A stretch of DNA of 64,000 bases from Rugalucina vietnamica (Eukaryota; Mollusca; Bivalvia; Lucinida; Lucinidae): NCBI GenBank assembly GCA_964017185.1, contig OZ024872.1, positions 47,206,188 to 47,270,187 on the forward strand, written 5' to 3'. The notes beneath the pieces are model-generated. The model had not been told where the DNA came from and searched no databases. It saw nothing but the letters and a program-made list of their open reading frames with translations. Position numbers and translations under genes: made by a program. Positions 54,301-64,000 of the stretch are shown here, piece after piece; within the stretch, counting starts at the first letter, position 1; every line of letters begins with the position of its first letter.

Positions 54301-56541
54301 CTGGAGAAGAAGATTTTTGAAGGGTTTTTACCATATATGGGCATGGCGGCCATCTTGGTCATGTGACCTGGATTATTTATATACACATTGGTTCTCCCTT
54401 CCCATAGATGCTTCATGTAAAATTTGGCTTTGATTGGCCAAGCGGTTTCAGAGAAGAAGATGTTTGAATATTATGATAATATACATGTATATTGCCCCGG
54501 GGTGGGGGCGGATGAGCCCCTGGTGCCCAATTTTTTTCAGAATCATTAATATTCAGTCCTACTGCTCATTTTCTGCAAGATTTTTCCTTTAAATGACAAT
54601 TTAACAATTTTTCCCATTCAAATGCAAAGGCGACCTATGTTGACCTTGCCGTAAAATAGGTCAAGGTCACCGCAAGGTCATGATTTATATACACATTGTA
54701 GTACTTGAGTCATCGATGCTTCATGCCATATATGGGCATGGCGGCCATCTTGGTCATGTGACCTGGATTATTTATATACACATTGGTTCCCCCTTCCCAT
54801 AGATGCTTCATGTAAAATTTGGCTTTGATTGGCCAAGCTGTTTCAGAGTAGAAGATCTTTGAAAATTGTGGACGACGGACGGACGGACGACGGACGGACG
54901 GACGGACGACGGAGCATGGGTATACTAAAAGCTCACCTTGTGAGCCTGACGGCTCAGGTGAGCTAAAAAGCACTACCATACATAGCAAAACGTCAAATAG
55001 CACAAAAACGAGCATGGTTGTGAAGGACTTTTTTGTCAAGCAACCTGTTCCAAATTGATTCAAGCAGATAATATCAGTTTTTAAAAGAATTTCATTGTGG
55101 AATTTAAGATAAAAATATGTTTATGTGCGAAATCCGACATCTTTTTCCCTTTTCGCCATTGAGTTCAATGGCAAAAATGTTTTTTTTGGACTGCAGCCAT
55201 GTAGCTCAAAAACTAATCCAGTAGTCAAGGAATATTTTTGCATATTCGGCTGGGGGAGCATTTAATACATTGATATGCAAAAAAAAAAAAAAAAATCCAT
55301 CGTGGCGTTTTTTACAACACCCTGACCTTAAGAAGAAAAGGAATTGTACTATCCATGTAGCGGAAACAAAGGCGCTGAGCGGTTACCGCGAAGCTGATCT
55401 GCGCCTTTGTTTTCGCCTATGCAAAATCTGGTTTTCTCATGATGCGGCGCAAATGTTAACCGTGATCTTGGTGTTCCTTAAACGACAACAAATGCCACTT
55501 ATTCTTACCTCATCACAGTCATCAGCTATCATGGCCTTTATTGCTTTTAACACCAAGTGAGAGCCTGAAATCAAATGAACACAGAATTAAACCTTTATGC
55601 AATGCTACGAAGGCATTCTACAACCTAGATAAAACAGATATCATAATAATTTATTATTATGGGGATTTAATACAGCACTTTTTCTAACATGCCTTAAAGT
55701 AATATTAAGCCTGTTTTACAGCAAAATTACTTTCATCTGTACATGCGTATATCTTTTTTACCAAAAATTAAAATATGGTTTTAGGTGGTTAAGTTATATT
55801 TACCTGTTTTACTATTACAAAGATGTTAACTGCTTGGCAGGAAGAACTACTTACAGTATAATTGAGCGGCTTGAGCCGCCACATGGGAAAACCCAACAAT
55901 CAGCATGGGCGAAAACAAAGGCACAGATCAGCATCGCAGTTACTGTGAGCTGCTCAGTGCCTTTGTTTTCGCTACATGGATAGTACAATTCCTCTATTTT
56001 CTAAATCCAAAATTTCCTGCTTCTAACCATCTTCTGTGACTGTACAGTCTGGTTTGAGTCGGACCTGGTCGGAACCCCAAATTGTTGGTTTTCTCATGCA
56101 CAGGCTCAATAGAACCTTTCTCTTCCTGTTGATTCAGTTTTTCAGCTATTACAGACTAAACAATTATTTACTGCATGTTTTATCCGTCTTAGTTAAGAGT
56201 TGATAGAATATGACCTTGACAACCATCTTATGATAATTTTCATTGAGATTAATATGTCAAATTGGAAATTTTGTCCAAGCTTAGGGTTTTGATACTGAAG
56301 AAAGTGATATCTATTTTCTACTTCCATAAAGATCATAGAGCATTGCACTAGAGAATATTGCTTGCTGCTGTACTCACTTGAGAATATCAATATGCAAGCT
56401 TGCATAGTCATACTTGCCTATTTTCTTGCGTCTGTACTCAGAGTCAATTGCTAACATAGCTATGTAGCCTCTTCGCACCATCTTTTTGTGCATATCTAAC
56501 TTGCAAACAATAGCTCCTACACATTTATCGCCACTCATTGC
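51163..56541 (-). CDS. NAA30: NAA30, catalytic subunit of N-terminal acetyltransferase C (C-terminal half)
   Basis: Three minus-strand exons (56541-56418, 55564-55509, 51300-51163) join in frame to about 105 residues and a TAA. They read [100 protein letters not shown] and KLWLR. This follows animal NAA30 almost residue for residue. NatC acetylates N-terminal Met followed by hydrophobic residues in the cytoplasm (family knowledge). The GNAT acetyl-CoA loop is YRRKKIGS, with Lys where RxxGxG expects the first Gly. The upstream exon with the SEPYSIY-type motif and the N-terminus were not found in the window. Intron 51301-55508 holds several transposons. Confidence 0.93.
51343..51576. mobile_element. 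Family A MITE, copy 14
   Basis: GAGCCACCTCCTGGG to CACGAGGTGGCTC, inner palindrome GCTTCGCGGTTACCGGGAAG. In the NAA30 intron, 43 bp upstream of the terminal exon. Confidence 0.9.
51577..51980. other. NAA30 intron; diverged family-A end
   Basis: TTTTGTGATCTGGTCAGAAACC..CATGAAACTGCTC at 51712-51763 is an old family-A right end. Otherwise nothing. Confidence 0.5.
51981..52997. mobile_element. Non-autonomous mariner-like element
   Basis: The ends CGTGGCTTGTCCCAAAAGTC and, inverted, CGAGGGTTGTCCCAAAAGTT are mariner-type TIRs. TA dinucleotides flank both sides (51979-51980, 52998-52999). 1017 bp with no transposase frame. Confidence 0.8.
53197..55327. mobile_element. 2.1-kb TTAA-type element carrying a nested family-B cassette
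   Basis: TTAA at 53193-53196 and 55328-55331. The inverted ends are AGTTCAGGGTGTTGTAAA and TTTACAACACCCTGACC. TTAA targeting suggests piggyBac or Kolobok relatives. The flanks of the nested cassette are CpG-rich on the left (ACGTCGTTATGCAGCGTTAG) with no transposase frame. Confidence 0.88.
53503..54968 (+). mobile_element. Family B tandem-unit cassette, copy 5
   Basis: Header CCAGAGGACCAATGGTCCTG. The GGCCATCTTGGTCATGTGAC block is near 53890, 54350 and 54741; the last unit is shortened by about 70 bp. Then GGACGACGGACGGACGGACG and the GAGCTAAAAA hairpin. Inside the TTAA element. Confidence 0.9.
55509..55564 (-). CDS. NAA30: NAA30 internal exon
   Basis: Acceptor TGATTTCAG|GCTCT and donor GATGAG|GTAAGA. 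It completes Gly from the previous exon and encodes [18 protein letters not shown]. Confidence 0.94.
55565..55872. other. NAA30 intron, nothing else recognised
   Basis: AT-rich intron sequence between the exon and family-A copy 16. Confidence 0.6.
55873..56107. mobile_element. Family A MITE, copy 16
   Basis: GAGCCGCCACATGGG to CTCATGCACAGGCTC. A stray GAGCGGCTT directly precedes the left end, possibly from an older copy. Confidence 0.88.
56418..56541 (-). CDS. NAA30: NAA30 internal exon, followed by a GC-AG intron
   Basis: Acceptor ATTCTTTCAG|GCAATG. It encodes [40 protein letters not shown] and I plus the first base of a Gly codon. The donor is AAAATAG|GCAAGT, a GC donor in the strong AG|GCAAGT context typical of GC-AG introns. 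No GT donor fits the frame. Confidence 0.92.
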
Positions 56542-56591
56542 CTGAAAGAATGAATCACAATTAAAGTCTTAGCTTTATAATTCATGTCTCA

Positions 56592-57105
56592 ATAAGAGCT
56601 GTCACAGGACAACGTAGCTCGCCTGACTAGTGCTTTGCCACTAAATCTATCAAAATCTATGACCCAAGACCTTGACCTCAAGGTCACCAAGGGTGAGTCA
56701 TGATGGTACTGCATAAAACTTCAGACCAATATCTATAAGCATGCAAAGTATCAACTTGATACATGTACATGTTCAAGACAGGTAGACTTATAAAAAGTTT
56801 AACCAAAAACTTAAAACACAAAATTTCCAAGTCTGTGACCTTGACCTCAAGGTCACCCAGGCTAAGTCATGATGGTACTGCATAAAACTTCAGACCAATA
56901 TCTACCAACATGCAAAGTATCAACTTGATCCATCATTATGTTCAAGAGATATAGACTTATAAAAACTTAAACCAAAAACTTAACACAAAAGGTCACCCAG
57001 GGTAGGTCATGATGGTACAGCATAAAACTTCAGACCAATATCTACCAACATGCAAAGTATCAACTTGATCCATCAACATGTTCAAGAGATATAGACTTGA
57101 TTCTT
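56592..57105 (+). mobile_element. Family C tandem-unit cassette, copy 3 (truncated)
   Basis: Header AATAAGAGCTGTCACAGGAC and about three units with GACCTTGACCTCAAGGTCAC and AAACTTCAGACCAATATCTA. It ends abruptly near TATAGACTTG without the terminal hairpin. Confidence 0.85.
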
Positions 57106-57611
57106 CTCATGACAAAATGTGCTTGTAGCAGGTATCTATGTCTTATACATGTTTTTTCTTATACACGTTTGTCGAAATATAAAAGCCTCACAGGGCTTAT
57201 GTTATACAGGTGGCTCGCGCTACCTCGACAACACATACCTTGATACTCAGAGTTCTCACTAGGATTTTGAAAATTGGAGTTAAAAATGAGGTATTTTCTA
57301 AAATGTTGGACTCTTCCTATACTTTACTACTGGGGCTTTCCAAAAAGTTGGGAGTCAGAATAAAAAAGTTGGAGTTTAAAACTCCAATAAACTACAATAT
57401 TGGAGTTAAGGAGAACTCTGATGCAACCGTTTACGTGGAATCTTAAAGACCCGTCCCGATTGTTTGCCCTATATACATATATTCTTTGTATTTCAACAAC
57501 ACATAATCAAACTATGCCTAAATCTACAAAACAGGTAATTTGACACAAGTTTCTTGTCCATGTCATGTAAATTTAGTTCTGTCGCTTAACTTGTCCGCAA
57601 CATCTCAACAC
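57106..57611. other. Intergenic, nothing recognised
   Basis: A 78-residue frame at 57210-57446 contains repeated GGAGTTAAAA words (ILKIGVKNE, KLEFKT, YNIGVKE) and looks repeat-derived rather than genic. Confidence 0.45.
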
Positions 57612-59352
57612 CAGAGGACCAATGGTCCTGTAAACGCTCACCTGAGTCTGCTGCATATACCAATAAACATGTTTGAATATTATGGTATTTAACCCCAGTG
57701 CAGGGGCAGATGAAGCCCTTGGGCCGTTTTCTTTTTTCAGACTAATCAATATTCTGTCCATGGATGCTTCACGCCAAGTTTCATTAAAATCAATCTATTG
57801 GTTTCAGAGAAGAAGATATTTGAAGGGTTTTTACCATATATGGGCATGGTGGCCATCTTGGTCATGTGACTTAGATTATTAATATACACATTGGTTCTCC
57901 CATCCTATAGATGCTTCACATAAAATTTGGCTTCAATTGGCCAAGTGGTTTAAGAGGAGAAGATGTTTGAATATTATGGTAATATACATGTATATTGCCC
58001 CGGGGTGTGGACATATGAGTCCTTATGTCCATTTTTTTTTCAGAATCATTAATATTTAGTCCTACTACCCATTTCCTGCAAGATTTTCACCTCAAATGAC
58101 TTTTTAAAAGTTTTCCCCATTCCAATGCATTGGCGACCTATGTTGACCTTGTCGTAAAATAGGTCAAGGTCACTACAGGGTCATGATTTATATATACATT
58201 GTAGTACTTCAGCCATTGGTGATTCATACCAAATTTCTATGAAATCGGTCCTCAAAATTCGGAGAAGAAGATTTTTGAAGGGTTTTTACCATATATGGGC
58301 ATGGCAGCCATCTTGGTTATGTGAACTAGATAATTTATATATACATTAATTCCCCTATTCCATAGATGCTTCACATACAATTTGGCTTTGATTTGCCAAG
58401 CAGTTTCAGAGGAGAAGATGTTTGAATATTATGGTAATATACATGTATATTGCCCCGGGGTGGGGGCAGATGAGCCCCTGGGGTCCAATTTTTTTCAGAA
58501 TCATTAATATTCAGTCCTACTGCCCATTTCCTGCAAGACTTTCACTTTAAATGACATTTTAAAAGTTTTCCCTATTCAAATCGTTGGCGACCTATGTTGA
58601 CCTTGCCGTAAAAAATGGTCAAGGTCATCACAGGGTCATGATTTATATATACATTGTAGCACTTCAGCCATCGATGCTTCATGCCAAGTTTCTTTGAAAT
58701 CGATCCACCTGTTCTGGAGAAGAAGATTTTTGAAGGGTTTTTCCCATATATGGGCATCACGGCCATCTTGGTCATGTGACCTGGATTATTTATATACACA
58801 TTGATTACCCCTTCCTATTGATGCTTCACATAAAATTTGGCTTTGATTGGCCAAGCGGTTTCAGAGGAGATGATGTTTGAATATTATGGTAATATACATG
58901 TATATTGCCCCGGGGTGGGGGCATATGAGGCCCTGGGGTCCAATTTTTTTTCAGAATCATTAATATTCAGTCCTACTGCCCATTTCCTGCAAGACTTTTA
59001 CTTTAAATGACTTTAAATGACATTTTAAAAGTTTTCAACATTCAAATGCATTGGCGACCTATGTTGACCTTGCCGTAAAATAAGTCAAGGTCATCACAGG
59101 GTCATGATTTATATATACATTGTAGTGCTTGAGCCATCAATGCTTCATGCCAAGTTTCTTTGAAATTGATCCAACTGTTCTGGAGAAGAAGATTTTTGAA
59201 GGGTTTTTACCATATATGGGCATCACGGCCATCTTGGTCATGTGACCTGGATTATTTATATACACATTGATAACCCCTTCCTATTGATGCTTCACATAAA
59301 ATTTGGCTTTGATTGGCCAAGCGGTTTCAGAGGAGATGATGTTTGAATATTA
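57612..59352 (+). mobile_element. Family B tandem-unit cassette, copy 6 (right end missing)
   Basis: Header CCAGAGGACCAATGGTCCTG. The GGGCATnnnGGCCATCTTGG block is near 57840, 58298, 58751 and 59217. The sequence breaks off after TTTGAATATTAT at 59352 with no terminal hairpin, and CpG-rich unique sequence begins. Confidence 0.88.
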
Positions 59353-59480
59353 TCACCGTGTCCATTCGAAACGCATGAAAAGAGGTCGTAACGCATGATC
59401 GGCGGCATTTTCACGTATGATTGCGGTAGTTTCCTTCGGATTCGCCGCCATTTTCGGAGGAAACTTTAGCGGTAAGTTTT
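59353..59480. promoter_or_regulatory. CpG-rich candidate promoter / first exon
   Basis: Unique, CpG-containing sequence. On plus, GCCGCCATTTTCGGAGG (YY1-like) precedes TTTAGCG|GTAAGT, a good donor at 59472. On minus, ATG at 59452-59450 in a strong Kozak context (AAAATGGCG) opens MAANPKETTAIIRENAADHA, LRPLFMRFEWTR and a stop at the cassette edge. It could be the NAA30 5' exon region or the start of a plus-strand gene; neither is confirmed. Confidence 0.3.
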
Positions 59481-62288
59481 TACAAACTTTTATTTGAATT
59501 ATTTAAATAGACCTTTCCAACGAACGATCTAGCCTATCCGGATCTACATACATGCCTCTAATTGCCGAGTGTTCTACTGATGCATAGGCTTCGATAGGAC
59601 TCGCAAACATTCGAGGAGATTATTGTTTTGCAAGTTCGGCCATACACGAAAATAACATTCGCCCAAAAACGTTTCGTACTTTTCTCATTTTCTTCAAAGT
59701 TTTGACTAACTGTTGGATGATTTTGCTTTTTGACATCACACTTTAACTTAAGAAGCCAATTTCTCATGATTTTTTTCCCGAACAAGCACGGGTTAAAACA
59801 AAATACGTCAAAATTAAAGTAACGCACGATAATACGGCAGCCTGGTCTTTCGAACTTTGCAAGTACTTACAATGAATAACATATTTTAAGGGGTAAAAGC
59901 AAGCCAAATGCTCATTTGTTGTCAAGTCCCGTTGTAGTTTGAAGTAAGGTACAGGTTACTTCATTTCCAGGTGTAATATCTTACTGAAGTTGCATTCCAT
60001 CCCTTGTCCATAAACAGCATATAAAAGGGCTTCAACAATTTATGAATGTTGACTTTGTGCGACGTCTTATTTATTTTAACATTAATTAACATTCCATAGT
60101 TTAATCTTAAATAAAACGTATCATGTGCTTCTGGACTATGAGGGCATCAAGGTCTGAGGTCGGTAGCCAATAGAACAAAAGCCAATCTTTGTAAGAGGCA
60201 TGCGCGTAAATTTTGTTTGTCCTCGTTTTCGTCAATTAATGAGATAAACATAGGTCATATTAACATAGTGTGTTCATGTGCCAGGTGCATGTGCGAGTTG
60301 GTTATGGACCCCTGGTCTAGAGCGCATTGCATAAATAGTCACGCCGCATATACGCTCAATCATCTTTGCACAATGTATATTCAACAAAGGTTAAGCTTTT
60401 CCAAGAGATGCTCGCAATCTCACATCGCTATCTTAAGTGTATGATCATGTGTCAACCATCATCAATAGCAGAATAGTCAAAGATCAGGAAAGGCTCGGGC
60501 AGATCTCTCGGCATGCGCGTATGGCCTACTGCAATTGCATGGTCCAATCAAGATGACCAGAAGTCGGTGGTCGTTTAACCACAAATTGTGAATACTGTAT
60601 TCTATTTATGCCCAAATAATAAAACAGTTTCAGATTTGTTTCAATGTTTCTTTCACGCAGCCAGGATGGTGTATTATAAGGGGGGGGGGGGGGGTACCAC
60701 CTATACATACATGCTACAGCCTTATCTAGAAGTGTTATGCGGCGAGTCAACAGCGGCAATCGATTAAAAGAATCCACAATCGATAGTCAGTAAGTCAGTA
60801 TATATAGTAAGAAAGAAAGAAAAGAGAAAAAAGACGATTTTCATGAAAACGAAAGTAGCACACTTCTGTGTAAATACTGATATATTGAGCAATGATTAAA
60901 TCCCTCCCAAGTACAATTGATTGACTGATGGTTTAATTTGAGTTGAGTTTTTACAGGTTTTACTATTCGGATACCATTTGATTTATATCAGTCTTTTGAT
61001 TGACTGCATTGCTGAAGCCTGAAATTACTGTACATATTTTATCTGTTCATTGCCAGTTTATTCAGGGTCACTGAGGAGAATTTATTACTCGAAACAGATC
61101 TGTCTGGTCCAACCTCTTCTTTTGAATTTTTGCATAGCTCAAGGGAACTCAATTTTAGATCATTATTGGTATTCATCATGGTATTTCCGTATCTACGGCA
61201 CCGTAGAACATAACTATTTTTAGAGCTATTTATAGCAGTGCCGAGCCGAGCTGCAAGAGTCCTTTTGGTCACGGTATACGTGGTCATACACTGAAAAAAG
61301 TGCTGAGAGATCGCAAGCTTTTTTGAAAAGCTTATACTTGGTATATATTAGAGTCATGCTGCTTAGGTAGCAGGGGATAGTTTAGTACTTTGACCCCCTT
61401 CGATTTTTTTTAACTATTTTACTACCTACTATTTTACTACTTGGCTTGGAAATGGCATTGTTGACTCTAGAAAAAGAAGTCTTATAATTGTTTATTGTCT
61501 TTTCCTGTTTGTAGAGTGTTATAATATAGTACCTCAACACGCGGATTTGTGCTCAAGAGCAGGTCCACAGATTGTTGGACGGTTCAAGGTCATGTCGGCA
61601 CCTCTAAATTTCTCTGTTACCGCCGTGCTTGAAAAGGTGGTATAATTTCAAGACTGAATGCTGGAAAAGTATACTAGTCGTGACACCATTTACTTTCTAC
61701 TTTTGAAATTGCCTTCTGTTGCTGTATAAATGTAAGGCGGTGTGAATGTCCAGGTGTTTGCAAGTAACTCTCCACATTAGGGGCAACCTGTGTAGGGTCG
61801 GTCTGATTTTCGTACGGAAAATTGGAGGTCTGGTGTACTAATACCTGGTAGCTGACAGCTAGCAATGCATTCCAGAGTGTGTCTCTCTATCATTTTCAGC
61901 AGTACTGCATGTACATAAGAGTTTGAATTGGGAACAGTGTGTATGTGCAGACTCTGGGCCTGTTTATAGGATTTCTAGGAGGGCAGGTGGCATTGACTAG
62001 AAAATAGTCCAAAATAATTGTCCCCTGCTACCATACTGAGCTTGTAGTGGAATTAGGCTATTGGCACTTATATCGTGCAACATTCCTGGTCTTTCCGATC
62101 CCTTTTTTGATGGGCCCGTGAGATTACCTTGGCTAACTGGAAATATTAAAGAATTCAAGCCTGACCAGAACGTAAAAAACACATAGCTTTAGCTAAACGT
62201 TGACCAGCTTTATGAAAAGCTAATACTTGTTTAATATCTCTGAGATCAATCATTCACTTGGATTCTGTTGAAAACGAAAGTAGAAATC
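59481..62288. other. Long stretch without a recognised gene
   Basis: Low-repeat DNA with many short frames but no supported exon. A run of 15 G is at 60680-60694. GAAAAGCTTATACTTG (61328) and GAAAAGCTAATACTTG (62214) are diverged direct repeats about 890 bp apart. Confidence 0.45.
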
Positions 62289-62721
62289 CGGAAGTTACAG
62301 ATACGATGATTAATATGCGTCTGGCTACAACAATGTGTTCTTACAATGGAGCCGAAACCAATAATGTCAATCAGATAATGAGGGGGATGGGGAAGGGTTT
62401 CCTTCTTTTCCAATATTAATTGTTTGCAAGTTGCCGGTTTGTTCAATATCCAAAACAAGATTGTTGTAACATTGTGCATCATGAGAGTAATTTATAACCA
62501 TGGGTGTCATGGTTATAAATTACTCTCATGATGCACAATGTTACAACAATCTTGTTTTGGATATTGAACAAACCGGCAACTTGCAAACAATTAATATTGG
62601 AAAAGAAGGAAACCCTTCCCCATCCCTCTCATTATCTGATTGACATTATTGGTTTCGGCTCCATTGTAAGAACACATTGTTGTAGCCAGACGCATATTAA
62701 TCATCGTATCTGTAACTTCCG
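62289..62721. repeat. 214-bp inverted repeat with 5-bp spacer
   Basis: Arms 62289-62502 and 62508-62721 are complementary with a single mismatch seen (GGGGATGG versus CCATCCCT side). The spacer is GGTGT. Both arms give the same 64-residue frame on opposite strands, which is why two mirror frames appear. No TIR or target duplication was found. Confidence 0.93.
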
Positions 62722-64000
62722 TTGCCAAGCCCAAGGTGAGAGCAGGGAGCCATTAAGGCGTAATCTTTATGTTACATACTGAAGGGCAACTATAGGGTAT
62801 TGCAATAACATGCATGATAGAGCAGACAAGGGGAGAACTGAACAAAGTTTTGCCTAAAGTAATACTGGGATTTCTGATGATTAATCATTCGATAATCAAT
62901 CGGTACTAGCATTCCGATAATAGATGGCTACTAAATCTGATTTGTTTTCTTTTCAGGGACCACGTAAAGCCTTAACGCTCCTGTCTTAAAGAAGGCGAAC
63001 AGTTATAAATTCATGTTACATGTATATACGCAGGTAACACACAGTTACATTTTAGCAACATTGTGTCAACCCTATTACGTTAATTCTTAAGCTCATAGCA
63101 TGTCTAGACCAGCCTTCAGATGTTCGAGGGCTGGATTCATGAAGTTTTAGTCGAGTCATACAGAAAATGTTTGGACCTGGTTGATGACTTTTGTGAAAAA
63201 ATACAATTTAGAGTAGTGTGAGCTTTAATTTGTAGGCGATCATTTATATAGTTAGTGTGGAGTGGAATTGAGTGGTTGTAAATGTAAAGATCTTGTATGC
63301 ACTCTAAAGCAAGGGGTGTAGGTGGTCATCTTAATTGTGTAGAGAGCACAAGATTTGAGACACTCCATAAAACGCCTGTTTTATACTTCCCTATTAATCC
63401 TGTCAGCACCATTGTTTTGAGTACTTCAATCAGTGTAATGGATTATATCATGTCTAGCATATATATCAAGACTGCATAGCTCGGTTTTGACATTTGATGG
63501 ATCAAAGATTGGGCAAGTCTAATTAGTTGCACGTAAAAGGTTATTCGAGTTATAACAGTTTGCTGTTGAGGCTAATATCTCTGTTGTCTATATGGAAGTG
63601 CAACGGATTACTCGAAATATCTTGAGGGAGTATTTCATTCAGATTTACCTTTCACGTGCAACTCCATAAACTCGTACGACTTTTGATCTGCCAGAGGTCA
63701 AAATCGAGCTAGAACTGTTCTCATGCTAGATCATAAGGTATAGCTCCAATTTGGCCTCAGACGGACCAACTATTAGACAAGTATTTATAATAGCACGTGA
63801 AAGGTTATTCAGATTGTAACAGTCTATTTCTGAAGCAAATCGCTACTGGTGGCGCTAGAGAAGTGCAACATATTAACCGAACATTTTTTTGTTATTGAAA
63901 CACAGTTTTGACCTCCTATAAATTGTTTACTGACCGTTCTTAGGCTACTTTATGCACTCATCTGATGTTTGACCTGTCTAATGTCAAAATCGGACTATAG
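62722..64000. other. Intergenic to window end; diverged 265-bp repeat pair
   Basis: GCACGTAAAAGGTTATTCGA at 63530 and GCACGTGAAAGGTTATTCAG at 63795 begin two diverged direct copies. TTTACCTTTCACGTGCAACT at 63646 is an inverted fragment of the same motif. No gene recognised. Confidence 0.5.

Larger units (their letters stand above)
53091..55450. mobile_element. Family A MITE, copy 15, split by a 2.1-kb TTAA element
   Basis: The left half is 53091-53192 (GAGCCACAACACAAG..GAAATTTCTGA), the right half 55332-55450 (GAAGAAAAGGAATTGTACTA to CATGATGCGGCGC). Removing the insert and one TTAA restores the family consensus across the junction. Confidence 0.88.

Noticed and set aside
60680-60694. Poly-G run as a G-quadruplex promoter
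   Set aside because: A single homopolymer next to no gene; more likely a simple microsatellite.
62246-62782. Two near-identical proteins on opposite strands
   Set aside because: They are the two arms of one inverted repeat; no homology recognised.

Overview
The window reads as nuclear DNA of a lophotrochozoan animal, most likely a bivalve mollusc. Genes have short exons with GT-AG introns (plus one GC-AG intron), introns crowded with small transposons, and dispersed cassettes of long tandem units like those described in bivalves. Most open frames are chance or repeat-derived. I recognise three housekeeping genes, all from translated exons flanked by plausible splice sites.

Layout: 1-1416 is the 3' part of a non-LTR retrotransposon with an intact reverse-transcriptase frame; it abuts a minus-strand open exon (1417-1836) that appears to share a roughly 200-bp divergent promoter with the first gene. 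2039-9235 (+) is MRPS10 (mitoribosomal protein uS10m) in six exons, introns filled with fold-back MITEs. 9.2-22 kb is intergenic and repeat-rich. 22584-26573 (-) is a lark/RBM4-like RNA-binding protein in five exons. 26.6-36 kb holds TIR elements, a CRE-bearing promoter-like patch and tandem-unit cassettes. 36172-40922 is a 4.75-kb TIR element with a 5-bp target duplication and two datable nested insertions. 41-50 kb is a nest of cassettes, palindromic arrays and a broken LINE. 51163-56541 (-) is the 3' half of NAA30, the catalytic subunit of the NatC N-terminal acetyltransferase. 56.6-64 kb holds more cassettes, a CpG-rich candidate first exon and a 214-bp near-perfect inverted repeat.

The most interesting signal lies in the repeats. 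Five families (B, C, D, E, F) share one architecture: a header carrying a short motif, a core of 120-465-bp tandem units, often a GACGGACG- or GCCGAC-type microsatellite, and a terminal hairpin that inverts the header motif and usually ends in TAAAAA. This resembles pearl-like or non-autonomous Helitron/Helentron elements. Several cores carry nuclear-receptor motifs: TCAAGGTCA half-sites in B and C, and textbook oestrogen-response-element palindromes in F. The nested insertions (TTAA-type, hAT-like, mariner-like, SINE, LINE) give a clear relative chronology. The genes are not functionally linked to each other as far as I can see. No CRISPR array, rRNA or functional tRNA gene was found.
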